Shown: positions 43,598 to 54,136, numbered from the stretch's first letter. The stretch is DNA of 64,000 bases from JAGTVG01 sp942491935 (GCA_942491935.1 CALOCZ010000003.1:1-64000); one strand, 5' to 3'. Translations and numbers: made by a program. The notes: generated by a model not told the origin, from the sequence alone.

Positions 43598-45890
43598 ATG
43601 ATCAAACATGTTTTTGTACTGAGCCTGAGAAATTTTTTCAAAAATAAAATATACTCGATCGCTATTATATTAAGCCTGGCCCTTGGTTTTGCAATTTCCA
43701 ACGTGTTGATCGGTTTTACATTCCGGGAATTGAATACGGATTCTTATCATTCTAAAAAAGACCGAATATTTCGTTTGGTATGTGAGGATCCTTTCGGCCG
43801 CCATGGAATGGTTAGCTATATGGAATCAGGTCAAGCTGAGTACCTGATAGACAATTATGCCGAAATTGAAGCAACAACCATGCTCTATACCTTAAGTTAC
43901 AAAGGCATCTTAAAAGAAGGATCTTCGGATAGTTTTTATGACTTAAAGATACTGTTGACCGATAGTTCTTTTCTCAAAATATTTGATTTCGATCTGCTTG
44001 AAGGCAATCCCGATTATTCAATAGGTCCGGATAAAATGATTTTAACAGAAGAGAGCTCAAGATTGATATTCAATAATTATTCGCCATTCTCTAGATCATT
44101 ATATATTGCCATTGATTCATTGAAAATTCCCCTTGAAGTATCTGGCATTATTGAAAGGTCATTTGAAAACAGTCACCTTGTATTTGATGGACTCGTTTAC
44201 TATGACGATTTTAAAGATAAGCGTGCTGGAATAAACTATATCTTGTTAAAGGAAGGCGCTAATGCAAAAGAATTTGAGGCAAAAGTAAATAATGATCCAT
44301 CAATGCCAGGCCTGCTTGGTCCTGGTAAAATCAACTATCATCTTCAGTCCCTTCAAGACGTGTATTTTGATGAAGGGAATACCCGAAGTTTTTCAAAAGC
44401 AAGAGGAAAACTATTTCTGTGGATCAGCTGGGCCATAACAATCACAGTTTTATCACTTGCAGGATTTAATTTTCTGAACCTGTTCTTTAATGCCTTCCTG
44501 AAACGATGGAAGGAATTTGGAATGAAGAAAGTATTAGGCGCAACACTTCCGGTATTCCGGTTAACTGCAATTTTTGAAGTATCATTATATATAATTATTT
44601 CGTTCAGTCTTTCTCTGGTAATAACCTATACTTTCTTACCCTGGTTTAACTCTGTAATTGCAACCGATCTGACTCTAAATTATTTCTCCGATCTGCGTAT
44701 CATCCTCATCGCAGGCCTGATCATTTTAACAATAGCCATATTGGTTATTTTAAAACTCTCCAATTACATGTTCAAGATCAGCCCTGTAAGTATATTCAAT
44801 CAAAGGTCTCCATTAAAAAGCGGACTCAACCGCTATATGCTGGGTTTTCAATTTGTAATATCTATCATGTTGCTGGTATGTGCTATTACCATAATACGTC
44901 AGACCAATTTCATTCAGGAAAAACCTTTAGGGTTTAACCGGAACATTATTGAAGTCAGGGCTCCGAGAGGGACTGATTTGAGCCAAATGGAAGTCCTTCA
45001 AAACTATGTTAACTCAATTCCGGGAATTAGCCAAAGTTCCCTTGGAAGCGGCAATCCCATTTCTGATAATATGATCCTGCGATATGACCTTGAGAATGAA
45101 GAATTCTATACACCCTATCTTTTTATAGGGGATGAGAATTATCTGGAAACGCTAGGGATTGAACTACTATCCGGGGAGATACCTTCTATGGAAAATTCTA
45201 AGGCAAAATTGATTAATGAAGCATTTGTTAAATATTTTGATTTCAAGGAACCAATTGGTGAGATAATACCAGGTACGAAAGATGAATATATCAGGGGTGG
45301 TCGAGAGACTTTCAACATTTCTTCCCTGAAACAGGATATTCCCACCTACCATAATATCAATAGGCAGTTTCTCAAGTACTTTGCTGACAAAAACAGATCT
45401 TTCTCAGATTGGCAGCATTCTGCCGGAATTAGAAAAATACTGGAATTTGGTCTATCCTTCTTATCCATTCAAATACCTGCTAATGACCGAAGAACTTGTG
45501 AGGAAGCACAAAAATGACCTTGTTTTGAGTAAAATCATTATTGCTTCAGCAATTTTAAGCATCCTGATCACCTGTTTTGGATTATTTGCATTATCCTGGG
45601 GTACTGCTCAGGAAAGATCCAGGGAGATTGGAATACGTAAGGTGGCTGGTGCATCAAGCATAAATATACTCGAATTATTACTTATAAGTTACTTAAAAAT
45701 TATAGCCGTTTCATTGATTTTAGGTATCCCAATTTCTATATATTTAATGAACAACTGGCTTGAAAAGTTTGCATTCAGAGTCAATATCGGAATGTTTTCA
45801 CTAAGTCTAGCTTCAATATTGATTTTACTTATAGCACTCTTTGCCGTGGGATATCATACAGTAAAGATCCAGTATTCAAAGCCCTGTTAA
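43598..45890 (+). pseudogene. MacB/FtsX-type ABC transporter permease, several frameshifts
   Basis: Large permease of the MacB_PCD-FtsX kind with two FtsX modules, expected about 765 residues. The first phase begins with a membrane helix (IYSIAIILSLALGFAISNVL). It continues through helices near WISWAITITVLSLAGFNFL, VSLYIIISFSLSLVITYTF and IILIAGLIILTIAILVIL, and a second module starting FQFVISIMLLVCAITII. Homology runs in one phase to GTKDEYI at about 45293. Between there and about 45365 the expected sequence (GVV, DF, NISSLKQDIP, TIISIGSFSS) hops between phases. It then continues in a second phase, LTKTDLSQIGSILPELEKYW, to the end with helices at ASAILSILITCFGLFALSW and beyond. At least three small indels are needed. 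This is decay or locally bad sequence. Confidence 0.8.
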
Positions 45891-46010
45891 GATCCTTAAA
45901 TACGAATAACCTGACCGAATGAATCAACAACAGTCTGAAGGTCCGGATAATACAATTAACAGAATTGAGAGACCTGTTAAACTTGTGTATAATTAATTAA
46001 TAAGAGAGGG

Positions 46011-47102
46011 CTAATAAGTTTCTTCAATATAGTCCCTTAAGACCTTTAACTTCTCCGGGGATTTTTCCAGGGCATCCCATGACCAGAAAATAACTCCTTT
46101 TGATGGGGGTAGTAAAGACTCAACCAATGCATCCCTGAATTCTGCTTCACTAATAGATGTTTCAAGATAAGCCTTATTGACCTGGATACTGGGCAAGATC
46201 TTTTCAGCAGGAGTTTGAAGAGCTATGTCATTCACTACCTCATGGATCCATTCCGGTGACTGGATAACCATATGATGATAACACATAGGCGAAATATAAT
46301 CCACAAGGGGCTCTATAAGCTTCAGGTCCTGCCCTGCAATTGAACGTATACCTCCATCAAAATCAGTGGATTTCCATGGCACTGCATGGAAATTAATCTC
46401 TATCTCAGGATCAACAGATTTAATGGCATCTACCATTTCCCCAACATATCCACTGATGGTATTGCATTTAAATTCCACCCATTCCTTTTCATATTGCAAT
46501 AAGATAAAATCGGCCTGCTGCTTTACACTATAACATGTATCAGGTAGGGTAAATTTATATTCAGCCAGGAACTTACCCAGGCAATCTTCATCAAAACACG
46601 TTTGAGGAATGTTATCATAAATCTGATCAGGGAATACCTGTTCCCAATACACGAAATATCTGATAAAATCCAGACTTATTCCATCAGGCTGAATTTCAGA
46701 ACTTAACTTCTTAAGATTTTGAATATGGGATGAACGGTATCTGGTCTTATTGGGACATATAAATCTTACCCAATCCTCAACAGCCTTTTCACCTTCCCGG
46801 GTTATTGAGTATAAGCTCGAATCGTTATCGAGCGCCATGGCATTAAAAAAAGTTGGAACGATCAAGAACACACGCATGGAATGATTTCGGGCCAGGGACA
46901 TAAAATTATCCTTCCCCGCCAGATCAGGACTGGCCAAAATTAAATTTATGCCAACCCGTTTCCATTCTTCAAAAAGTCCTCGTAGGTCTCCATTATGCTC
47001 ATAGATCTTAACTCCAATCATGATGTCGTTCCTGGATAGCTTTTGGCAAGAACTATTAAAAAATATGAAGGATATTATAAGATAAATAAAAAAATTTCTC
47101 AT
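46011..47102 (-). CDS. TIM-barrel lipoprotein, glycosidase-like, function unknown
   Basis: A 363-residue lipoprotein (ISFIFFNSSC) with a barrel-like pattern: IMIGVKIYEHNGDLRGL, GINLILASPDL, MRVFLIVPTFFN, QPDGISLDFIRYF, IEINFHAVPW, VDYISPMCYHHM and GVIFWSWDALEK. The pattern resembles the DUF4015/GHL family of predicted glycosidases, with D in SLDFIRY at a strand end as a candidate acid. No substrate can be named. It is the last gene of a minus-strand series that starts with the MATE gene, 50 bases from its neighbour. Confidence 0.65.
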   Translation of the reverse strand: MRNFFIYLIISFIFFNSSCQKLSRNDIMIGVKIYEHNGDLRGLFEEWKRVGINLILASPDLAGKDNFMSLARNHSMRVFLIVPTFFNAMALDNDSSLYSITREGEKAVEDWVRFICPNKTRYRSSHIQNLKKLSSEIQPDGISLDFIRYFVYWEQVFPDQIYDNIPQTCFDEDCLGKFLAEYKFTLPDTCYSVKQQADFILLQYEKEWVEFKCNTISGYVGEMVDAIKSVDPEIEINFHAVPWKSTDFDGGIRSIAGQDLKLIEPLVDYISPMCYHHMVIQSPEWIHEVVNDIALQTPAEKILPSIQVNKAYLETSISEAEFRDALVESLLPPSKGVIFWSWDALEKSPEKLKVLRDYIEETY

Positions 47103-47152
47103 AATCTGAGACTTTTATTCAATTTACAACAAAAATGCTTAAATAAAACACC

Positions 47153-48181
47153 CTAGACCTGTATAATGACCTTTCCTACTGTGTTACCAGTTTGAAAAAA
47201 TCTAACTGCTTTGATTAAGTCATTAAAAGAATAAGTCTCACCAATATGCGGTTTCCCAATATCCAGCTTTGCGAGTTCCGAAAGATAGTGGCTGAAATAG
47301 TGTTTTTTATCATAAAGATGAATAAGATTAAAAGCCATTACGGATTTATTCCATTCAATCATCCTGGTTGGATCGAGCCGGGGCCGTTTCCAGTATTGCC
47401 TTATCAACTTCAGATAGTTTGGTCTTTTACCTGGACTCGCATAGTTTGCCGAGCCATAGACAACCATGCGGCCTTCCGGCGCCAGCAGCCTGAAACCATC
47501 TTTGAAGATCTGGCCTCCGATACACTCCAAAACAATATTTAATTCTTTATTTCCCAGTTTTCTGCGCAGGTCTTCCCTGAAATTATCTGAACGGATGATA
47601 TAGTCATCATATCCTTCTTTTTTTAGCAGATCCACCTTTCGGTCAGAACCGATACTGCCTATAGTATAAGCATTGAACTTTTTTGCTATCCGGTTGGCCA
47701 GAATCCCAACACCTCCGGCAGCTGAATGTATTAAAATGGTATTTCCGTTTTTGATGTCACCCAAAACCACCAGGGCATAATATGCCGTGAATGCCTGGAT
47801 TATAAATGCGGCACCTTCATCGTAGGACCATCCTTCAGGCAGGTGGCTTACATAATTTTCATCGATATTTAAGTGATCAGAATACCCTCCAAACCGTGTA
47901 ACACCCATTACTTTATCTCCAGGTTTGAAATTCTTTACCTGTTCTCCTACTGATATCACATCCCCGGAATATTCAAGGCCAGGGATAAAGGGTCCTTTTG
48001 GTGTAGCGCTATACAATCCGAATATGGCAAAAATATCAGCAAAATTAAGTCCAATGGATCTTACTTTTACACTGATCTCTTCTCCATTAGGCGGATCAAG
48101 GATTTCTTCGATCAATTTTAAACGGTCCATATTTCCCGCCCTTGGAATTATTTTATACGCTCTACGGGTTATTTTATCCAT
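47153..48181 (-). CDS. MDR-family zinc-independent oxidoreductase (quinone oxidoreductase/VAT1-like)
   Basis: A 342-residue medium-chain dehydrogenase/reductase. It has a GroES-like N-terminal domain (VRSIGLNFADIFAIFGLY, FIPGLEYSGDVISVG) and a Rossmann domain with IHSAAGGVGILANRIAK for NADPH. The zinc-ligand Cys and His of alcohol dehydrogenases are absent, as in quinone oxidoreductase and VAT1 types. The C-terminal EWNKSVMAFNLIHLYDKK is like VAT1. Probably reduces an enone or quinone. It lies between the TIM-barrel lipoprotein and the TPR gene on the same strand. Confidence 0.9.
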   Translation of the reverse strand: MDKITRRAYKIIPRAGNMDRLKLIEEILDPPNGEEISVKVRSIGLNFADIFAIFGLYSATPKGPFIPGLEYSGDVISVGEQVKNFKPGDKVMGVTRFGGYSDHLNIDENYVSHLPEGWSYDEGAAFIIQAFTAYYALVVLGDIKNGNTILIHSAAGGVGILANRIAKKFNAYTIGSIGSDRKVDLLKKEGYDDYIIRSDNFREDLRRKLGNKELNIVLECIGGQIFKDGFRLLAPEGRMVVYGSANYASPGKRPNYLKLIRQYWKRPRLDPTRMIEWNKSVMAFNLIHLYDKKHYFSHYLSELAKLDIGKPHIGETYSFNDLIKAVRFFQTGNTVGKVIIQV

Positions 48182-48235
48182 GGTCTAGAATAAATTCAAA
48201 ATTTCTAAAATAGTCCAAAAATTTGATAATCAAAA

Positions 48236-49294
48236 CTAGATGCCCGCACAGTATCTTTGATGGGCCTCTCTACATTCAAGGTCTCCGGATGCACTTCCAA
48301 TGTCAAATAACTGACAGGCTGCATCAAGTTTTTCCAATCCGACATAGGTCAATCCAATATAAAAATCTACTGATTCCAGCCTGGGGTCCATATCTTTTGC
48401 CTTATTCAACAATCTAAGCGCATCTTCATAATTCTTCGTTTTATAATAATATATTCCTTTGTTTCTATAAGACCAGGAATTGTAAGGATCTAACTGTATA
48501 CTGGCATTAATATCTCCCAGGGCGCTTTCATATTGGCCCATTTCCAAATGTATAAAACCCCTGTTATTTATAAAATAAGGATTATCAGGGGCAAGCGATA
48601 AAGCATATTCAATATAATCCATCGCCAGGTCAGCCCTCTGATTTTTGATTTCAAGCAATGCAAGTCCGCTATATGCCTCAGGAATCTCAGAATTTAATAA
48701 TAAGGCCTCCTCCAGCATTTCCCGGCATGAATCAAAATCTTTCATGGAATAATAAACCGTAGAAAGATTTACCAGGATCTCTGGATTGTCCGGTTCAAGT
48801 TCCATCGCTGTATAAAAGTTGGCAATAGAGGTATCATATTCCCCAAGGTAATAAAAACACAATCCTTTTCTGAAATAGACTTCAGAAGTATCAGGGAATA
48901 CTTCCGCAACAACATTCAGGTCTTTTAAAGCCATCTTATATTCCTGTGAATGCATAAAGGCCTTTGCCCTGTTAAAGTAGGCCTCATTCATATCCGGCTC
49001 AGCAAGAATGGCATTATTATAAGAACCAATCGCATCCGCATATTGCCCTAATTCAAAATGAGCAATTCCCTTATTGTTCCACCCTGAGGCAAATCCAGGA
49101 TCTATCTGAACCGCCTCATCATAGTATTTAATGGCATTGTTAAAATCTCTTTTATCAAGAAATTCATTTGCCCTGACATAGGATCTATTCCTCTTCTTTT
49201 CAGATAAATTACAGGAAGTTATGGTCAGCAGAATTAGTAAAATAACTACTGCCTGAAATCCAGGTACAATAGGGCTCTTAGGAATAGAATACAT
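48236..49294 (-). CDS. Tetratricopeptide repeat (TPR) lipoprotein
   Basis: A 352-residue lipoprotein (VILLILLTITSC) composed of about nine TPR units of 34 residues, starting near SYVRANEFLDKRDFNNAIKY. Examples are AIKYYDEAVQIDPGFASGWN, AIGSYNNAILAEPDMNEAYF and ALRLLNKAKDMDPRLESVDF. The start codon lies a few bases past the MATE stop, suggesting co-transcription. TPR lipoproteins serve as protein-interaction scaffolds; the partner is unknown. Confidence 0.92.
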   Translation of the reverse strand: MYSIPKSPIVPGFQAVVILLILLTITSCNLSEKKRNRSYVRANEFLDKRDFNNAIKYYDEAVQIDPGFASGWNNKGIAHFELGQYADAIGSYNNAILAEPDMNEAYFNRAKAFMHSQEYKMALKDLNVVAEVFPDTSEVYFRKGLCFYYLGEYDTSIANFYTAMELEPDNPEILVNLSTVYYSMKDFDSCREMLEEALLLNSEIPEAYSGLALLEIKNQRADLAMDYIEYALSLAPDNPYFINNRGFIHLEMGQYESALGDINASIQLDPYNSWSYRNKGIYYYKTKNYEDALRLLNKAKDMDPRLESVDFYIGLTYVGLEKLDAACQLFDIGSASGDLECREAHQRYCAGI

Positions 49295-49299
49295 ATAAT

Positions 49300-50712
49300 T
49301 TATACTTTAACAAGCTTCCATTTACCTTTCCGGAATATAAGCACTATAACAATAGCCAGGAAGATCTCGGCAGCTAAAATAGCAATATATATCCCTTTTA
49401 TTTCTAAAGTAGTATTCATTGCCAGTAAATAGGCCAATGGGATCTGCAGCATCCAGTAGCTGAAGAAATTTACAATAGTCGGTGTTGTGGTATCCCCTGC
49501 ACCATTAAACGCCTGGCTAACCACCATCCCATATGCAAAGAATACATACCCGGTGCAAATATACCTGAGCGCGATCACACCATGCTTCAATACTTCAGGT
49601 TCTGAACTGAAAATACCTACCAGGAATTCAGCAAAAACAAAAAAGACAATCGAGATAAAAAACAGAAACAACATATTATAAAAAGCACATTTCCAAACTG
49701 ATTTTTCAGCTCTTTCAGGTTGGTCCGCTCCCAGATTCTGTCCCACGAGTGTAGCCGCAGCATTTGAGATCCCCCAGGAAGGCAATATGGTAAATATAAT
49801 TATCCTGATCGAAATGGTATAGCCGGCAACAGCATCGCTGCCAAAATAAGAAATGATGCGAACAAGGAATATCCAACTTGCCGTACTGATCAGGTACTGA
49901 CCCATCCCACCAAGGGATACCTTAATCAAACGCCGCATGATCTTTAATCTGAAGGCCATATTGGCCTTGACCATTTTAATTACGCTATTGCCATTAAATA
50001 AAATATAAAGCTGGTACCCCACTCCGACACTTCTTCCTATGGTTGTGGCAATGGCAGCCCCCTGTACACCAAGTCCCTCCCAGGGCCCGATTCCAAAGAT
50101 GAACAGGGGATCCAGTATAAGATTCAATCCATTGGAGATCCACAATGCCCTCATGGCAATCGAAGCATCTCCGGCACCCCTGAACACGGCATTTAAAATA
50201 AAGAGAAGCATGATGGTCACATTACCTCCGATCAGAACCTGAGTATAGCCATAACCCTGGTTGATCAGTTCTTCAGAAGCTCCCATTAAATGAAGAAGGT
50301 CTTTTGCAAATACAAAACCTATGATCCCTATGATTAAAGCGAGGAACACACCGATAAGAATTGATTGAAAAGCGACATCGGAAGCATCCTTATACCTTTT
50401 CTCGCCAACCCTTCTCGACACCATCGCAGTAACTCCCATGCTTAGTCCAACGCATATAGAATATACGATCATTATAATGGCTTCAGTGAGGCCCACTGTA
50501 GCAATCGCATCAACACCTAGTCTGCCGACAAAAAATACGTCAACAACCGCAAAGAGGGATTCCATCATCATTTCCAGTATCATCGGAACCGACAACATAA
50601 ATATGGCCTTTTCAATACTGCCACTCACAAAATCCTTCTCCAATCCCAGAACAGCAATTCTGAAATTTGATGCAAAGCGTTTTAATTTATTATTTGAGGA
50701 TTTTTTATTCAT
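49300..50712 (-). CDS. MATE-family multidrug/Na+ efflux transporter
   Basis: A 470-residue membrane protein with about twelve helices in two homologous halves. Family features are SIEKAIFMLSVPMILEMMM, VDVFFVGRLGVDAIATVGL, the AVFRGAGDASIAMRALW pattern in the first half and AFNGAGDTTTPTIVN in the second, and GISNAAATLVGQNLGADQPERAEK. The inward gradient (Na+ or H+) and the cargo cannot be stated. It is followed closely by the TPR gene; a gap of 279 bases separates it from the thioredoxin reductase gene. Confidence 0.95.
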   Translation of the reverse strand: MNKKSSNNKLKRFASNFRIAVLGLEKDFVSGSIEKAIFMLSVPMILEMMMESLFAVVDVFFVGRLGVDAIATVGLTEAIIMIVYSICVGLSMGVTAMVSRRVGEKRYKDASDVAFQSILIGVFLALIIGIIGFVFAKDLLHLMGASEELINQGYGYTQVLIGGNVTIMLLFILNAVFRGAGDASIAMRALWISNGLNLILDPLFIFGIGPWEGLGVQGAAIATTIGRSVGVGYQLYILFNGNSVIKMVKANMAFRLKIMRRLIKVSLGGMGQYLISTASWIFLVRIISYFGSDAVAGYTISIRIIIFTILPSWGISNAAATLVGQNLGADQPERAEKSVWKCAFYNMLFLFFISIVFFVFAEFLVGIFSSEPEVLKHGVIALRYICTGYVFFAYGMVVSQAFNGAGDTTTPTIVNFFSYWMLQIPLAYLLAMNTTLEIKGIYIAILAAEIFLAIVIVLIFRKGKWKLVKV

Positions 50713-50991
50713 ATGATTTACAATTATAAGATTTTGACATTAAACCGAAAAAAGGCAGGCCCGGGATCAAAACCTTATCCCGATGCAATTACTGTAAAGG
50801 GGATGTAAAAATTAACATATGAATATTGTGTTTTCTAAATGAAGCATTAAAGTTGGGATAATCAAATTGCTTTTCAAAGCAATATTTTAAAAATATACAT
50901 GATTGGCAGGTTGCCTCCCTGAGCCGGGATACAAATATTTTAAATGAAAGGTCCCTGCCCCAAGGACCAGTAGGGGCAAGAACCAATAAAC

Positions 50992-51939
50992 TTAAATCAC
51001 AACCACATCTCTTTTCTTATGATGAATATAATCTGCTGCGCCCAAGGCTGCTATCGTCCCATCCGATACTGCGGTCGTCACCTGACGAACTTTTTTATGG
51101 ATGCAATCGCCAGCGGCAAATACACCTGAGATTTCCGTTTGAAGATCTTCGGAAACCTTAATTTCACCCCACTTGTTCAGGGCAACTTTCCCTTCTAAAA
51201 ATTCTGTGTTAGGGACATATCCGATAAAAATAAAAACGCCATCAATCTCTCTTTCCTCAGAAATCCCGGTTACAAGATTTTCGACTTTAACACGCCTTAA
51301 TCGGTCCTCCCCAATGAACTCAGTGATCTTTGAATTCAAGACAAAGTCAATCTTTTCATTTTGTTCGGCCTCAGCCACCGCATGCGGAAAAGCCTGAAAA
51401 TGGTCAAATTGATGTATGATAGTTACCTTACTTGCATACTTTGTTAATGATACAGCTTCTTCCAAAGCTGAATTGCCTCCACCAACGACTATTATATTTT
51501 TATCCTGGAAAAAATCTCCATCGCAGGTGGCGCAATAAGAAATACCTTTACCTTTCAATTCCACTTCTCCAGAAACCCCGATGGTTCTTGATTTCCCGCC
51601 GGGTGATAAAATTATCGCATCAGCGGAGTAATGGTCTTTCCCATTTATTTCAACCTCTTTGATATCTTCGCTTAACTTTAGTCCTGTAATCCGAACATTC
51701 GATTTAATGGTGCACCCGAAACTTCTGGCTTGCCTGGCCATAGTACTGCCTAACATATACCCACTGGTGGATTCAATACCTGGATAATTAGCAATCTCAT
51801 GGGTTAAAACCAATTGCCCTCCAGCTGTCCCTTCATTCAAAATCAGGGTTTTCAGCTTTGCCCGGGATCCATAAATGCCAGCAGTTAAACCGGCGGGTCC
51901 GCCTCCTATTATTATTAGATCAAAATGATTGCTTTCCAT
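50992..51939 (-). CDS. trxB: Thioredoxin reductase
   Basis: NADPH-dependent flavoenzyme reducing thioredoxin. The 315 residues include the FAD loop IIGGGPAGLTA at 10-20, the redox-active CATC (C136 and C139) in SYCATCDGDFFQ, the NADPH loop VVGGGNSALEEA, and the closing GVFAAGDCIHKKVRQVTTA. Complete and normal in length. It lies 154 bases after an atypical thioredoxin-like gene on the same strand, which is its likely partner. Confidence 0.95.
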   Translation of the reverse strand: MESNHFDLIIIGGGPAGLTAGIYGSRAKLKTLILNEGTAGGQLVLTHEIANYPGIESTSGYMLGSTMARQARSFGCTIKSNVRITGLKLSEDIKEVEINGKDHYSADAIILSPGGKSRTIGVSGEVELKGKGISYCATCDGDFFQDKNIIVVGGGNSALEEAVSLTKYASKVTIIHQFDHFQAFPHAVAEAEQNEKIDFVLNSKITEFIGEDRLRRVKVENLVTGISEEREIDGVFIFIGYVPNTEFLEGKVALNKWGEIKVSEDLQTEISGVFAAGDCIHKKVRQVTTAVSDGTIAALGAADYIHHKKRDVVVI

Positions 51940-52093
51940 AGGTCCTTAAATTCTTACAAAAAAGAAAATTGGTTGCACGCATGGAATAAGAGCCTTTAAT
52001 AGCTTAAAGATTTTTATATACAGGAAGTTGAATAACTAAAGTTCGACTTCCATTTTCTATGCGTGAACCAAATTCTGGAACATAAAAACAACT

Positions 52094-52450
52094 TTAGTTT
52101 TCTACAATTACGTTAAATTTCTCATCGAGAACCTCACGGATTTGATCCATGGCCTGGATGCTGCTTGTTGCTTTTACTATTTTTCCGTTTTTGTAATAAA
52201 CTGTAAATGGAAGCCCCATAAAATTAGCACATTCCGGCGCATTTCGTATTACATACGATTCCGGATTATCGAATTCCATATCAGCAAATTCGACATGCTC
52301 ATACTCTCCTTCAAGATCTTCCATTATTCCATAAACTGGTACGCACATCGGACCCATTCTACCGCAACATATCATTACGTTTTCATTCTGCTCGATAAAC
52401 TGCTTGTGTTCATCAGCATTCATTATATGTGTTAAATTTGTCTGTAACAT
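52094..52450 (-). CDS. Atypical thioredoxin-like protein
   Basis: A 118-residue thioredoxin-fold protein upstream of trxB. The active-site region reads MICCGRMGPMCVPVY, so there is no CxxC: the cysteines are C28, C29 and C36. A normal thioredoxin has WCGPC here. The later cis-Pro loop is present (FMGLPFTVYYKNGKIV). Such GRMGPMC proteins appear in anaerobe-type thioredoxin systems, but I cannot name a studied member. Start could be ten codons later, at the Met of MNADEHKQF. Confidence 0.75.
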   Translation of the reverse strand: MLQTNLTHIMNADEHKQFIEQNENVMICCGRMGPMCVPVYGIMEDLEGEYEHVEFADMEFDNPESYVIRNAPECANFMGLPFTVYYKNGKIVKATSSIQAMDQIREVLDEKFNVIVEN

Positions 52451-52694
52451 AGTTTATATATTTAATATATTAATATATGATCATATTTTAATATGACGAA
52501 ATTACTTCGTTAAATCCTTTTCGCCAAATATTTCCTGAAATTTTCTTGGATGGACATTGGATGCGCCTGAACATTTGCTCTGCATTTCCATTTTTTTCGC
52601 TTTGATTTGAACAAAATTGGCCTTAATTTGGAAGTCTGTAAGGTTCAGAAATCGATTTTTAAGACATATTCCTATTTTTTATCAATTATAAATT

Positions 52695-54113
52695 ATGAGC
52701 ACATTTAACAGAAGAAAATTTATAGGGAGATCCGGTGCAGCTGTTGCGGGATCGGTAGTAGCAAATCCTTTGTCATCTTTGATGGCAAAATCCTCTAACC
52801 TGGCTAAAAAGAAGAGGTTGGTCCTGGTAGGAACTGGCATACGCGGATCGTCTTTCTGGGGGAAAAGGGTTGTTGGACAATATAGCGATTATGTGGAATT
52901 TGTGGGATTGTGTGACATCAATCCCGGCAGGCTTGAATTTGTAAAGAAATATATGGGGGTTGACTGCCCTACCTTTACTGACTTCGACGAAATGATGAAG
53001 AAGACCAACCCGGACATGCTCATTGTCACTACTGTTGATGCCACACACCATGAATTCATAGTTAAAGGATTAAAATACGGGGTTGATGTATTAACGGAAA
53101 AGCCTTTGACGACCGATGAGGATAAATGCGCTGAAATTCTTAAAGCGGAAAAGGAATCGGGTAAAAAGCTGATCGTAGGATTTAACTACCGTTATGCTAC
53201 CCTACCCACCAAGCTCAAAGAGATACTTATGAGTAATGAGATAGGAAAAGTGACTTCTGTGGATTTCCACTGGTACCTAAATGTATTTCATGGAGCATCC
53301 TACTTTCGCAGATGGCATGGGTTGAGAGACAAGGGCGGTACATTGCTTGTTCATAAAGCTACACATCATTTTGACCTGTTGAACTGGTTAATTGATTCAG
53401 ATCCAGTTGAAGTATTTGCCTATGGAAGCCTGGAGCATTATGGCAGGAACAATGCTTTCAGGGGTGAAAAGTGCAGGGGTTGCCAACATAAAGATAAATG
53501 TAAATTTTTCTGGGACATCACACAGGACCAGATGGCCATGGACCTTTATGCTGCAAATGAAAATTATGATGGATATATACGTGATAACTGCCTCTGGAGA
53601 AATGAAATAGACATTTATGATAAGATGGCGGTTCAAATAAAATACGCTAATGATGTTCAGGTCAGCTATTCACTGACTACCTATTCTCCGTATGAAGGCT
53701 GGCGTATTGCTTTTAATGGATTTAAAGGACGTCTAGATTCCTGGGAGGGAATTCCATGGCGAAAGGAAGAAAAACTTACCCAGGCTGAACTGCATGCACA
53801 AGAAATGTCACAGGAAGATGGCAATGAAACTTCACCTAATTATGAAGAAGCCGTAACTATGGAGAATTTCGGTGATTATAAAAAGATCCAGATACATTCC
53901 GGAAAAGGTGGCCATGGCGGTGGTGATAAACCCTTGCAGGATCGTATTTTTGTAGATCCTAACATGCCGGATCCCCTGAGACATGCAGCCGGCACGAGAG
54001 ATGGTGTTATGTCCATAATGATCGGTATCGCTGCCAGGAAAAGCATTGAAGAACAAAGACCGGTCAGAATTGAAGAATTGACGTCATTAAAGCCAAGTGT
54101 AAAACGATTATAA
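52695..54113 (+). CDS. Gfo/Idh/MocA oxidoreductase with Tat-like signal
   Basis: A 472-residue exported oxidoreductase. The N-terminus STFNRRKFIGRSGAAVAGSV is a twin-arginine-type signal. The Rossmann motif is LVLVGTGIRGSSFWG, and the active-site lysine lies in VLTEKPLTTDE. A four-cysteine group (GEKCRGCQHKDKCKFFW, with a later Cys in RDNCLWRN) is an unusual addition that may bind a metal or cluster. The C-terminus ends RKSIEEQRPVRIEELTSLK. It is a complete counterpart of the frameshifted gene at 24.9 kb. It has its own terminator. Confidence 0.9.
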   Translation: MSTFNRRKFIGRSGAAVAGSVVANPLSSLMAKSSNLAKKKRLVLVGTGIRGSSFWGKRVVGQYSDYVEFVGLCDINPGRLEFVKKYMGVDCPTFTDFDEMMKKTNPDMLIVTTVDATHHEFIVKGLKYGVDVLTEKPLTTDEDKCAEILKAEKESGKKLIVGFNYRYATLPTKLKEILMSNEIGKVTSVDFHWYLNVFHGASYFRRWHGLRDKGGTLLVHKATHHFDLLNWLIDSDPVEVFAYGSLEHYGRNNAFRGEKCRGCQHKDKCKFFWDITQDQMAMDLYAANENYDGYIRDNCLWRNEIDIYDKMAVQIKYANDVQVSYSLTTYSPYEGWRIAFNGFKGRLDSWEGIPWRKEEKLTQAELHAQEMSQEDGNETSPNYEEAVTMENFGDYKKIQIHSGKGGHGGGDKPLQDRIFVDPNMPDPLRHAAGTRDGVMSIMIGIAARKSIEEQRPVRIEELTSLKPSVKRL

Positions 54114-54136
54114 GTATTGCTTTGAAAATATTTTAG

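Noticed and set aside
50789..50986. 65-residue minus-strand frame between trxB and the MATE gene
   Set aside because: No homology, signal or conserved motif; probably chance.
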